Notes under the pieces: model-generated
The model's database searches: none
What the model was told of the DNA's origin: nothing
What the model saw: only the letters and a program-made list of their open reading frames with translations
Shown: positions 43,189 through 52,469 of the stretch, piece after piece
How the letters are laid out: the number at the start of each line of letters is the position of its first letter
Numbering within the stretch: the stretch's first letter is position 1
Translations under genes and position numbers: made by a program
NCBI GenBank assembly: GCA_963692955.1
Contig: OY843587.1
Location: forward strand, 1,736,001-1,800,000
Direction of reading: 5' to 3'
DNA length: 64,000 bases
Source of the DNA: UBA5158 sp963692955
GTDB lineage: Bacteria; Pseudomonadota; Gammaproteobacteria; DSM-16500

Positions 43189-44055
43189 ATGACAAAAAAT
43201 CTTGTTCGCCATTTTTTGTTATCCGCCGTTAAATTATTTTTATTTTTTAATTTTCTTAACTGTCATGCCTCAGCGCTTATGACTGCGCCCCTGTCCGCGC
43301 ATGTTTCCACGCCCCGGTCCGCGACTAATTTAACCGTTACAACGATAGACACGCGTACTTTTTTAGAAAAATTGATGACCGCGCGCCCCACGGTCGGCCC
43401 CAGCAGCAGCGTGACGACCCCCGTCGCTTACGGCATTGGTTGGGGCACATTGGTCTTCGGTGTCGCGGGACAAAATGGCACGCAATATACGCACCGCCCG
43501 TTCGGTGAATACGCGGCGGGTTTTGGCCTAGGCAACCCAAATAAATTTGTCTCTTTGACGACTATCGTCACTATGGGCGGCTTGGATGAAGTCGTGCGCG
43601 ACGGTAATGTTAACTGGCAAATATCCCGCAATTTAACCGCCGGTACAGCGATCGCCGTGGGCTTGGAAAACGCGGCACCCTGGGGAGCGGACAAAAGAAA
43701 TAAAATGAATACTTATTTCGTGGGTTCGCGCGCGACGACGTTGCATTTTACAAAAACCATTCATTTTAATATTATTACCTCGTTAGGCGTGGGCAACAGC
43801 CGCTTTGTGCATAATTATGAAACTCACACTGATGAGACCGGAATCTTCCGCCCGTTTGCCAGCATCGGCGTGCAAGTCTTGCCACAAGCCGCCGTCATAG
43901 TCGATTACGTTGGATTAACATATAATGCCGGTGTATCCGTGGTACCTTTCTTAAAGTATCCTCTAGTGGCAAGTTTGACGGCGGTGGATATCACCAACCG
44001 CGGCGGCAGTCATATACCGGTCGCGGGTTCAATAGGATTTTCTTATACTTTTTAA
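43189..44055 (+). CDS. outer-membrane beta-barrel-like protein of unknown family
   Basis: 288 residues with an N-terminal signal peptide (hydrophobic to about residue 27, cleavage near CHASA). The rest alternates hydrophobic residues in strands (for example FGVAG, AAGFGLG, FASIGVQ), and the protein ends GSIGFSYTF, the C-terminal aromatic typical of outer-membrane barrels. Family not recognised. The start has no ribosome site; the next Met (residue 31) would remove the signal, so ATG at 43189 is kept. It is followed 17 nt later by another secreted-protein gene, suggesting a pair. Confidence 0.6.
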   Translation: MTKNLVRHFLLSAVKLFLFFNFLNCHASALMTAPLSAHVSTPRSATNLTVTTIDTRTFLEKLMTARPTVGPSSSVTTPVAYGIGWGTLVFGVAGQNGTQYTHRPFGEYAAGFGLGNPNKFVSLTTIVTMGGLDEVVRDGNVNWQISRNLTAGTAIAVGLENAAPWGADKRNKMNTYFVGSRATTLHFTKTIHFNIITSLGVGNSRFVHNYETHTDETGIFRPFASIGVQVLPQAAVIVDYVGLTYNAGVSVVPFLKYPLVASLTAVDITNRGGSHIPVAGSIGFSYTF

Positions 44056-44072
44056 GACTTAAGGAGAATGAC

Positions 44073-44558
44073 ATGCAGTTGGTTCGCAATATTATTAAAG
44101 GATTGGTGTTGTTGTTATTGCTCACGCGCGCGGCGTACGCGATCGATGTCGCCACCACGATAGCGGAATCGATCAAAGGCACTAAAATTATTAGCGTCGC
44201 GTTAGCCACCATCCCGCACGATGATTCTATGATACTAGCGATCAATACCTCCGCCGGCACGCGCAATATTATCGTCACCAAAGAAAATATTCCCGTCGCT
44301 TTGAACGCGCTAAGAAATCCGCAAGTAGCAGGCATCGAAAACGCCGCGATTTCTGAAGATTTGATTCAACACGGCCCGCTCATTGATTTTTTAAATCCGC
44401 CCAGCATGCCGATGTTGGCTGCTAATCCGTCGGTGCCCAATCCAGAAGTCGTGAACCCTGCGATGCAAAACGACCCACCGTCTGCCACCGTGCCAGAAAG
44501 CGCGCCATCTGAAGTAGCGGCCGCTATCGCTTCCGCCAATCAACAAGCGAGCCGGTAA
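44073..44558 (+). CDS. small secreted protein of unknown function
   Basis: 161 residues with a signal peptide (cleavage near AYA-ID) and AAGGAG upstream of the ATG. The mature domain (24-105) is a small alpha/beta unit with no Cys, followed by a Pro/Ala/Ser-rich tail with several N-P and P-x-P turns, likely disordered. No family match. It ends 5 nt before the next gene and may be co-transcribed with it, so a role in surface assembly is possible but unproven. Confidence 0.6.
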   Translation: MQLVRNIIKGLVLLLLLTRAAYAIDVATTIAESIKGTKIISVALATIPHDDSMILAINTSAGTRNIIVTKENIPVALNALRNPQVAGIENAAISEDLIQHGPLIDFLNPPSMPMLAANPSVPNPEVVNPAMQNDPPSATVPESAPSEVAAAIASANQQASR

Positions 44559-44563
44559 ACCGC

Positions 44564-46558
44564 ATGAATATTTTGCTAGTCATTGATGACGGCGTGGATT
44601 TACGCCGTTTCGATAAATTGTTCAAAACTCCCGATATGGTCGTCACGCTATTCCCCTTGACGAGTAATTTTTTAGTGATTGAACATATCCGGCAGCGGCT
44701 GCTGCGATATTCCAATTTAACGATTGAGATTGTCGACAGCGCCGCGCTAATCAACGATGAAGTGAATGTAATGCGTGATGCCATTCATCAATGGTCATAC
44801 CAATTGGGTGAAACCCGCGTTAGTAGTAAAAATTTAAAAGAATGGTTTTTATTCCCCGACCAGGGCGGCAGTAGTTGGTGGTTAAGTTTATTAGCGGAAA
44901 AAAATTCCGTGCAAGACGTGGCGTTTTTTAAAATCGCGCAAATCAACGCGTTACAAAAATTTTATGTGAAAAGTCAATACGGCGCTTGCGCGTTAGGACT
45001 AACCGATAAACGCCACGCGCGGATAATTAAAAAAATCATTGCGCCCACCACACCGCTGATCAAAACGCTGCGTTGCATGCCTGCCGTCAAGAAAAGCGTG
45101 AAGCATAAAATTTTAGATTTTATCAATAACTCTGGTTTGCTAGGCGCTTGCATATCCGCGGCGATGTACCTTATCATTTGGCTGAAAGACAGCCGCACCG
45201 CGCGCCACCACTTGCCGCCGCTGGCACAGCGCGTCAAGCCTGATAACGCATTTATGTTTATCACATACTTCCCTAACCTTGACGAAGAGCAAGCGCAACG
45301 AGGTGTGTTCCGCAATAAATACGCTTTGCCGCTGCAAGATAAGTTAGCCGAGTTAAATATCCCCGTGACGTGGTTAACTATGCCGGTGTATTACAATGGC
45401 CATAACTTTTCGTCCGCTATGCGGCTCGCGAAACAGATCACAACGCAGGGCGAATCGCTGTTCGTGTTGCAAGAATTTTTTTCGTTTAAGGTTTTTTGTC
45501 AAGCGTTGCTGTGGTGGTTACGCCAAAGTTTATTAAGCTTCATATTACTATGGCGCTTAAAGAAAAACGCGTTGGCCGCGAATTTGACCCACCCCGCCGC
45601 TTATCCGATTTTGAAATATTTATGGTGGCATTCTTTTGTCGGCAGCTCGGGCATGCGCGGCATTATTTTTTATTTGACCTACTTAGAAGTTTTCAAAGCG
45701 TTACCACGCATCAATACTTGTTTATATTATTGCGAAATGCAAGCTTGGGAAAAAGCCATGCTGCTCGCGAAGAAAAAACAGCAAGGAAAAATGAAAACTA
45801 TCGCGTTCCAACACACTTCCGTCATGGAAAATTTCTTTAATTACTTTTATCACAACGATGAAATTAAACCGGCGAATTTGCCCACCGATTTTCCCCTGCC
45901 GGACCAGTTATTAGCGAATGGCAATATGATGCATGCGTTATTGGCGAAAACCGCTTGGCCTAGTTTGTCGCAAGCGGAAGCTATCCGGCATCTGTACATC
46001 AGTCAGTTAAAAATAGGCGACCACCTCGACCAAGACAAAAAAGTATTATTAGTCGTTGGTTCTTATGACCGCGTCGAAACGAAATCCTTAATCACCTTAG
46101 TTTATCAAGCGTTTCCCGTTGCAAGGGATTTTGAAATTTGGTTTAAAGGCTCGCCGGTTAACCCCGTTGAACCTTTGCTGGCGCAGCTAGGCATAGACGC
46201 GCAACAAGCCAATTATAAAATTTGCCATGCCCCCGTCGCAGAATTGCTGCCTCAAATCAGCATCGCGCTAGTCGCGAATACGACGGTCTCGATCGAAGCG
46301 TTAGCGTTGGGACGTGAATTGATTATCCCCCTATTCGCAGACACGATGATGATGAACCCCGCGGTGAGCTCTGGGTTGGATTATAAATTAGTTAGTCATC
46401 CACAACAGTTGTTAGAGTGCGTCACAAGTATTTTGAAAGATTACCAAGCGCCTGAAACCTTGAAAGGCAGTTATTTCATACAAAATTATTGGCACTTAGA
46501 TGCCGCGATTCCACGCTGGACCGAGATATTGAATTCAACATGCCCGCCGTCTCTTTAA
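44564..46558 (+). CDS. surface carbohydrate biosynthesis protein, LIC13510-like
   Basis: 664 residues. The general look is that of a large surface-carbohydrate protein family known from Leptospira O-antigen loci: a start of MNILLVID, a SSWWLSLLAEKN block near residue 105, and a C-terminal GT-B-like half with HTSVM, FKGSP and VANTTVSIEALALGRELIIPL, the last being a nucleotide-sugar-binding-like turn. One or two hydrophobic stretches (near 200-215 and 315-330) may associate it with the membrane. It is probably a glycosyl- or glycerol-phosphate-type transferase, but no catalytic residue can be named. It overlaps the polymerase gene by 19 nt. Confidence 0.6.
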   Translation: MNILLVIDDGVDLRRFDKLFKTPDMVVTLFPLTSNFLVIEHIRQRLLRYSNLTIEIVDSAALINDEVNVMRDAIHQWSYQLGETRVSSKNLKEWFLFPDQGGSSWWLSLLAEKNSVQDVAFFKIAQINALQKFYVKSQYGACALGLTDKRHARIIKKIIAPTTPLIKTLRCMPAVKKSVKHKILDFINNSGLLGACISAAMYLIIWLKDSRTARHHLPPLAQRVKPDNAFMFITYFPNLDEEQAQRGVFRNKYALPLQDKLAELNIPVTWLTMPVYYNGHNFSSAMRLAKQITTQGESLFVLQEFFSFKVFCQALLWWLRQSLLSFILLWRLKKNALAANLTHPAAYPILKYLWWHSFVGSSGMRGIIFYLTYLEVFKALPRINTCLYYCEMQAWEKAMLLAKKKQQGKMKTIAFQHTSVMENFFNYFYHNDEIKPANLPTDFPLPDQLLANGNMMHALLAKTAWPSLSQAEAIRHLYISQLKIGDHLDQDKKVLLVVGSYDRVETKSLITLVYQAFPVARDFEIWFKGSPVNPVEPLLAQLGIDAQQANYKICHAPVAELLPQISIALVANTTVSIEALALGRELIIPLFADTMMMNPAVSSGLDYKLVSHPQQLLECVTSILKDYQAPETLKGSYFIQNYWHLDAAIPRWTEILNSTCPPSL

Positions 46559-47823
46559 GCAATAATAAAACGTTATACCAAGGTGCCGCGATGTTAATCG
46601 CGTTGACCCTATTCGTCGTGGGTAGATTTGGTTTTTTTGATATTTTAGGCTTGAAACGCTTATTTGAAATCATGTTACTGCTGCCGCTAGGCGGTTTAGG
46701 AATTTTAGTCGTATTACGCAACCCGAACCAATGGCTGAACCCGTTTTTATTATTGCCGTTCAGTTATCTTATCGTGCAAGCGGTGATGAACTGGAATACG
46801 TTGCTGATCGCGGATTTGCTTAATTCGATTTTAATCATTGGCACGATAATCGCGCTGGGCGCGAATTTTTCTGATTTACTGCTGCGTTATTTAATCCGCT
46901 TCGCGACTTTTTTCGCGGTGCTGGGCATTATTGAATTCGTGATTTTGTTATTAAAACCCTCTCTGGTGAGCCAAATACTTTTATTTTACGACAGTTATTC
47001 CGGCTCAAACGTGCCGGTGATTCAAAACGCGTTGCAATTGCTGGGCTTATCGGACGGCACTTCTTACCATTTATGGGGCATGTCAGTCACACGATTACGC
47101 AGTTTCACGTCAGAACCTTCGCTGTTAGTCGGCTATTTGTTAGTGCCAGGCGCCCTGGGTTTAACTTACCGCGGGAAATTTGCTTTTTTTGGCATGCTTT
47201 GCATTACGTTTTGTATTTGTAGTTTAGCGGGCTCTGTCTTCGTCGCGTTGTGCTTTTCAGGGCTGGCTTTTTTTATGACGTTCATTCGCAGCCGTCGCTT
47301 ATTTATTATTTTTCCATTTTTGATATTGATGCTGTTTGTTTATATTCTTTTTACGCATTTTAGCGAATTAATTTTGCTGACTAAATCATCGGCGGGCAGT
47401 TATGACTTTTTAGATAAAACCAATTCCGCCAATATGCGCTTCAGTTATATCCGCGAATTTATTCCCAAGGCGTTTTCGTCCCCCTTCGGCGTTTCCGAAG
47501 AAATTTTTCAACCCTTGGGGTTGTTAGTCGGCGGCATGGCCAAGGGTGGCTATATAGGATTTTTTATCACGCTACTTATTTTAATGAAATTATTTTCTTC
47601 GTTGGCCGTATTGCTAGTGAGTAATTGGCTGCGCATGGGACAAAAGATTGGCTTGAGCATTATTTACGGCGCGTTAGTCACGGGTATTTTGTATTTAGAT
47701 AATTGCTTTGTGCAATTGTATGGATTCACATTACTGCTATTAGTTTATAACCGGCTGCGCCAAATTCAATTTCAAATTAAGGAAAGCCAGCTGCTGAGAG
47801 CCGGCTTAGAACCGCAGAGATAA
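46540..47823 (+). CDS. O-antigen/capsule polymerase or ligase (Wzy-like)
   Basis: 427 residues from the ATG at 46540, inside the end of the previous gene; a frame from 46489 is longer by 17 residues. There are about ten to eleven predicted membrane helices throughout and a larger periplasmic loop (about 285-330) with polar residues between helices, the topology of Wzy polymerases and WaaL ligases. These families share almost no sequence, so the call rests on topology and context. The position in a polysaccharide locus favours Wzy. Its end overlaps the convergent GT2 gene by 18 nt. Confidence 0.65.
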   Translation: MPAVSLSNNKTLYQGAAMLIALTLFVVGRFGFFDILGLKRLFEIMLLLPLGGLGILVVLRNPNQWLNPFLLLPFSYLIVQAVMNWNTLLIADLLNSILIIGTIIALGANFSDLLLRYLIRFATFFAVLGIIEFVILLLKPSLVSQILLFYDSYSGSNVPVIQNALQLLGLSDGTSYHLWGMSVTRLRSFTSEPSLLVGYLLVPGALGLTYRGKFAFFGMLCITFCICSLAGSVFVALCFSGLAFFMTFIRSRRLFIIFPFLILMLFVYILFTHFSELILLTKSSAGSYDFLDKTNSANMRFSYIREFIPKAFSSPFGVSEEIFQPLGLLVGGMAKGGYIGFFITLLILMKLFSSLAVLLVSNWLRMGQKIGLSIIYGALVTGILYLDNCFVQLYGFTLLLLVYNRLRQIQFQIKESQLLRAGLEPQR

Positions 47824-48681
47824 AACAATTCGCGGCAAACTGGAAACACAATAAGACTGCGCCACACCCAGCGAACTATAGCGCATCGCCAAAAATAAAT
47901 AACGCAAGCGTGAAAAAAATGCGCGTTGCGTTTGCCGTGATTTGATAAAACATAAAAATGCGACATTGGATTTACGACTCGCGGCAGTCATCGCATAGCG
48001 GTATTTAAAATAAAAACGCCGCGCGCCCGCGTATTTCGCCCGCATATCATTGGAAATGCGTACTTTGAAATGCACGAAGTATTCGACTAACACTTCCGGC
48101 ACGGAAATTATGACGCCCACTTCACGCAACCGTACCCACACGTCCCAATCTTGCGCACTCTTCAGTTTACCGTCAAAGCCACCCATCGCTTTCAAAATAT
48201 CAGCGCGGCACATGCAGACTGACGCGCCGCCTAATATATTCGCTTTTAATAATGCAGCCATGGTCACAGCGTGTGGAGTATTGATAATTTTTTTCATCGC
48301 GAACGGATAATTCACGCGGTAATTCGCGCTACAGGCGACGCTGTCGGGGACGGCCGCTAATGCGTTTAATTGTTTCGCTATTTTTTCCGGCAGCCATAAA
48401 TCGTCGTCATCTAAAAAAGCCAGCCATTCGCCATGACTAGCATAAATGCCTTCATTACGTGACTGGCTGCCGCCCAATGATACGACGTTAGAGATAGTTT
48501 TTATGCGGGAGTCGGAAGCGGCTAATTTTTCTAAATAGTCTTTAGTGCTATCGTTAGACGCGTCATCGACAATGATAAGTTCGAAATCTTGAAAAGTTTG
48601 CGACATTACGGACTTCACCGCGGCCGTTAATGACGCCACGCGATTATAAGTAGGAATTATCACACTGACTTTAGGCTGCAT
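47806..48681 (-). CDS. family 2 glycosyltransferase
   Basis: 291 residues with the GT-A fold of GT2: IIPTYNRVASL near the N-terminus, IIVDDASNDST for the nucleotide, and LAFLDDDDLWLPEK carrying the D-x-D metal site. A WDVWVRLREVG motif near residue 185 is typical of acceptor-side GT2s. It transfers one sugar from an NDP donor to a lipid-linked acceptor at the inner membrane. The start is 7 nt after the asnB-like gene, so it belongs to the minus-strand module. Confidence 0.85.
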   Translation of the reverse strand: MQPKVSVIIPTYNRVASLTAAVKSVMSQTFQDFELIIVDDASNDSTKDYLEKLAASDSRIKTISNVVSLGGSQSRNEGIYASHGEWLAFLDDDDLWLPEKIAKQLNALAAVPDSVACSANYRVNYPFAMKKIINTPHAVTMAALLKANILGGASVCMCRADILKAMGGFDGKLKSAQDWDVWVRLREVGVIISVPEVLVEYFVHFKVRISNDMRAKYAGARRFYFKYRYAMTAASRKSNVAFLCFIKSRQTQRAFFSRLRYLFLAMRYSSLGVAQSYCVSSLPRIVLSLRF

Positions 48682-48688
48682 AATGTTT

Positions 48689-50530
48689 TTACCCGGCTAG
48701 TAGTGGTTTGACGCGCTGGTACCATTTGCTAAAACAATACATAATAAAAATATCATTGGTGTGGCTTTCGTCGGCTTGATCCATTTTTAAAAATGCATCG
48801 ACGTTAAATTTTTCAAATAAGGGCAGCGTCCGCAGTTCCGCGATAGCTTCTATGAACGCAGGGAAGTTTTGCCTTACCCACCAACTCGATGACCCAGCAA
48901 AGCCTTGTTTTTTACGCGTCACATGCTCCGTACCTAGGTGCTTAGCCGCGACGGTTTTTAAAATCGCTTTAGTTTGGCCACCACGTAAATGTTCGCGCGC
49001 GGAAAAATTAAACGCGCATTTAATCACATCTACGTCCAGCAATGGCACGCGGCCTTCGATAGTGTGCGCCATCGTCATTTGATCTAACAAATATAATAGT
49101 TGATCGGGTAAATAGACTTGCATATCAAACAGCATTTGTTGATACAACAACGGCAACCGCTTAGGCTGTAGCGCGGCAAACCGCTGCGCGAGTTTTTTTA
49201 ACATGGGTTTGAAATCGTGACGGCCAAGTTGTTGCGCTAGGGCATAGGAGCCGCCGGTACTGAACATCATATCTAGAGAAATATTTTGTAAACGTGATTT
49301 CATTTTTGCATTCAAGGGGAGCAGGCCTAATGACTGCTTCAAACTGCGCGGCAGCCAAGCGAGCAATCTTCTTTTTAATGATAACTGTCCGGTGTAACGC
49401 GTGTACCCACCAAAAGCTTCATCGCCGCCGGTGCCGTTCAGCAACACTTTCACCCCATCCCCCGCCGCTAACTGCGAGAGTAAGTAGGTGGCGACGATAG
49501 CGGGGTCTGCCACGGGTTCGCTTAAATGTTGTAGCGCTTTATCCAATGAAGACATCGCAGCGGCCGCGGTAATCATGACTTCCGTATGTTGTGTACCAAA
49601 ACGTTCGGCGATTAATTTGGCTTGCGCGAGTTCATTATTTTCTAAACCTTCATAACCCGCGCTATAGGTAAAATATTTTTTACATTGCGGCGCCGCCAAC
49701 GCGGTAATCAAACCACTGTCTATGCCGCCGGATAAGAACCCACCGACTGGCACATCACTTTGTAGTTGTCTAGTCACGGCAGTTTCGAGGGTAGCTCTTA
49801 AATTTTCTAAACTGGATTCGTTGGCGGATGTTCCTTGGAATTGTTCAATACTCCAGAATTTTTTAAACATCGGCACGCCGTGGGTATTCATCGTTAGCGT
49901 AGACCCGGGCGCCAACTTTTTAATATTCGTGAAAATACTTTCATCCGTCGCCACATACATACTTAAAAAATACGAGACCACCGCCGGCGCATTCAAATTA
50001 GCATTTTCTAAATGCGCGAGCGCCAGCGATTCCGAGGCGAAAGCAAAATACTTATTGGATAAATAATAATAAAATGGCTTAATTCCCAGCGGATCACGCG
50101 CGCAAAATAATTGTTGCTTCGCTTCATCCCATAACGCGAACGCGAACATGCCATTGAAATGGTTAACGCAGTCGCTACCCCAATAATGATAGGCGGCCAG
50201 TAAAACTTCCGTATCTGTGTGAGTTTCAAAGTGATAAGATTTTTTTTGTAAAAAATCTTTTAGCTCGAGATAATTATAAATTTCACCGTTATACGTCACA
50301 GATAATTTATGGTCGGCGAAAAACATGGGTTGCGCGCCCGCCGGCGCTAAATCGATAATCGATAATCGCCGGTGGCCTAAACCTAGGTGGGCAGAGTTTG
50401 AAATTTCCGCGTTGATGGCCAGGCCGATATGATCAGTGCCGCGATGCGAAATACGGTCTAAAATCTTTTGCAGCGTCGGTCTTTTTACCGCCGTTTGATC
50501 AAACCGGAACATGCCCGCTATCCCGCACAT
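48689..50530 (-). CDS. asparagine-synthase-like glutamine amidotransferase (first copy)
   Basis: 613 residues. N-terminal class II amidotransferase with catalytic Cys2 (MCGIAG), and a C-terminal synthetase domain with SGGIDS (267-272) and NGTGGDEAFGGY. The fold is that of AsnB. In glycan loci such proteins (WbpS type) amidate uronic-acid carboxylates on nucleotide sugars or repeats. Together with wecC, amidation of ManNAcA is likely, while true asparagine synthesis is the alternative. It overlaps the heparinase-like gene by 13 nt. Confidence 0.82.
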   Translation of the reverse strand: MCGIAGMFRFDQTAVKRPTLQKILDRISHRGTDHIGLAINAEISNSAHLGLGHRRLSIIDLAPAGAQPMFFADHKLSVTYNGEIYNYLELKDFLQKKSYHFETHTDTEVLLAAYHYWGSDCVNHFNGMFAFALWDEAKQQLFCARDPLGIKPFYYYLSNKYFAFASESLALAHLENANLNAPAVVSYFLSMYVATDESIFTNIKKLAPGSTLTMNTHGVPMFKKFWSIEQFQGTSANESSLENLRATLETAVTRQLQSDVPVGGFLSGGIDSGLITALAAPQCKKYFTYSAGYEGLENNELAQAKLIAERFGTQHTEVMITAAAAMSSLDKALQHLSEPVADPAIVATYLLSQLAAGDGVKVLLNGTGGDEAFGGYTRYTGQLSLKRRLLAWLPRSLKQSLGLLPLNAKMKSRLQNISLDMMFSTGGSYALAQQLGRHDFKPMLKKLAQRFAALQPKRLPLLYQQMLFDMQVYLPDQLLYLLDQMTMAHTIEGRVPLLDVDVIKCAFNFSAREHLRGGQTKAILKTVAAKHLGTEHVTRKKQGFAGSSSWWVRQNFPAFIEAIAELRTLPLFEKFNVDAFLKMDQADESHTNDIFIMYCFSKWYQRVKPLLAG

Positions 50531-52305
50531 GACGTCACCTTAAAAATTATTTCCGCAGTGAACGGCAAGATAACGCGCCATGACATCACCAAAATAGGAT
50601 GAGCGTCGGCGCAACCATACTCGGTGCTATACCAGCCCGACTGCGATGCCGCGTCTAAAAAGTGTAGGGTCGGCTTCGCCGTCAGAGTAGTATCGATTTT
50701 AATTTCCGTGTCATGCAGCGTTAACAAATTATTTGCATAGTGCATATCAGGATTTAATTGCCAGAGAATATCAATTTTGACGCTGCCTTTGCCGCTGAAT
50801 TGATCGCGTACGCGCAATGCTTGTCGTTCTGACGTAATCGTACGTTTGTGTTTTTTAACCCTTGTTGAACGCTGGTAACCGTCGTGCGTTATCACCACGC
50901 CGTTCGCTAACTCTTCGAGCTGAATATCCGCGTGCGCATACGGCACCGGCCACCAATTCCCACTCGCGATGAATGATTCACATAAGGGCGCGAAACCATT
51001 GACTAATGGTAAATTGTGACCGCGCGCGGATTTTTGCCGCGCGGACACGTCATCTTTCGTGTAACGCGCGCGGCCGGTGTCGATCAAGATAGGAGCGCCG
51101 TTATAAAGCCAAACGAAACTGGAAATATCATTGTGCGCATGCGAAGGAAAATGTTTTGGATAACGTCCCGACGGGCAATTCAACACGATTTTACTTTTGC
51201 CGTCTTGCACCACACGCCAATCATCACGGCTAATTTTCACAGCCTTGCTGGACGGCGCCGGCCACCATTCCGGATAGCAGGACAATAAACGCAAAGTCGT
51301 TTTTTCCGGCGTTAAATCGGGAGAAATATCGCCGATGTAGACTTGTAAATAACCCGCGGCGTCACACAAGAGACTCGCCGTGTCGCGCATCTTCATGATC
51401 GTCTCGTGCAAAAATACTAAATCTGGATGCCCCACCGCGCTTAAGAAACTATACGCATCCAACAACCACGTTAACACGATTAATTGATAGTGACTGGAAC
51501 GTTCACGCAGCGCCCCATCCTGCTGAATTAAAACCGGCAGCATACGCTTAAAGATTTGCAAACCCGTGCTAATCGCATGCTGATGGTTTAACACCACACC
51601 CGCCATGATCAACGAACGCGCGTTATTCAAAATATGGTTGCCGGTTTTATGCCGGTAATATTCTAAATGTTTCGCGACCCAGCGCAGAGAATCATTTAAA
51701 AAAACAAAATAGTCAGCTGGCACAGACTGAGCGCGTTTTGATGGCGGCAGCGCCGCGATCCAAATCAGACTATTCGCGATGCGTTCGCAAGTCGAATAGG
51801 TTTCCCATGCCGCGTCAGTTTTTGGTAATGGTGTAGCTAAAAATTTCAAAACATTGGCAGGCAGCGCCGTCGCAGGCTGCTCTGACCAACGCGCAGCATG
51901 CAATTCACTCCAACGGAATTGTGCTAAATAATTTTCATGATCGGCGTTGGCTTGAAATGGCGTAGCAGGATTATTGTCGCGCTGCGCGACTTTGGCATGC
52001 AAATACGGAATACATGCCAAATCTCCCTCACTACCGCTCAGTGCAGCTTGCTTGCTGTTAGACAACCAAGCCGGTTTAGATTTGTTACCGACATGCCGTC
52101 CGCGAAGTTTTGCGAAATATTTTCCGCTATATTTATCTAACACAATGCCGCACAGCGACAGCGCATGCTGAAATAAAAAATAGGGATTTAGCTTGGCGCG
52201 CAGTAAAAAAAATTTTGCTTCGTGAGAAATTCCTTCCCGGTGAAAATCTTCCATGGCTGGCAGTCGCGGATTTAAGTTATATAGGAGCGTAATTTTGCCA
52301 TTCAT
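50518..52305 (-). CDS. heparinase II/III-like protein (first copy)
   Basis: 595 residues. The N-terminal alpha-toroid (about 100-370) is followed by a heparinase II/III-type beta domain with SHAHNDISSF and an R-x-x-x-R-x-H-N motif about 35 residues on (near 420-460), conserved in the polysaccharide-lyase family. There is no signal peptide, so it may work in the cytosol, unusual for a degrading lyase. In surface-polysaccharide loci this family probably processes the glycan, but its reaction there is not established. It is first in a minus-strand unit with the asnB-like and GT2 genes. Confidence 0.75.
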   Translation of the reverse strand: MNGKITLLYNLNPRLPAMEDFHREGISHEAKFFLLRAKLNPYFLFQHALSLCGIVLDKYSGKYFAKLRGRHVGNKSKPAWLSNSKQAALSGSEGDLACIPYLHAKVAQRDNNPATPFQANADHENYLAQFRWSELHAARWSEQPATALPANVLKFLATPLPKTDAAWETYSTCERIANSLIWIAALPPSKRAQSVPADYFVFLNDSLRWVAKHLEYYRHKTGNHILNNARSLIMAGVVLNHQHAISTGLQIFKRMLPVLIQQDGALRERSSHYQLIVLTWLLDAYSFLSAVGHPDLVFLHETIMKMRDTASLLCDAAGYLQVYIGDISPDLTPEKTTLRLLSCYPEWWPAPSSKAVKISRDDWRVVQDGKSKIVLNCPSGRYPKHFPSHAHNDISSFVWLYNGAPILIDTGRARYTKDDVSARQKSARGHNLPLVNGFAPLCESFIASGNWWPVPYAHADIQLEELANGVVITHDGYQRSTRVKKHKRTITSERQALRVRDQFSGKGSVKIDILWQLNPDMHYANNLLTLHDTEIKIDTTLTAKPTLHFLDAASQSGWYSTEYGCADAHPILVMSWRVILPFTAEIIFKVTSCAG

Positions 52306-52392
52306 AGCGCGTTAAAGAAAGTTATTTTAACGAGATAAATTCCCGTGCGCGCCATTCCGTTTAGATTAGTTAATAAAATGTACAAACACATT

Positions 52393-52411
52393 AGGTTCAT
52401 ATGAGGTTCAT
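52393..52411 (+). repeat. direct repeats in the divergent spacer
   Basis: AGGTTCAT at 52393-52400 and again at 52404-52411, 11 bp apart, one helical turn. They lie in the 164-nt spacer between two divergent glycan modules. No clear promoter boxes accompany them. Confidence 0.35.
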
Positions 52412-52469
52412 CTAGAGGGAGTTTTCTGCTACCATACCGCCCTCGATCGAGCATATTTTCACGGAAGAA

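Noticed and set aside
52306..52469. JUMPstart/ops element for RfaH control of the glycan operons
   Set aside because: No GGCGGTAG-type ops sequence was found in this leader or in the leaders at 40.6 and 25.1 kb.
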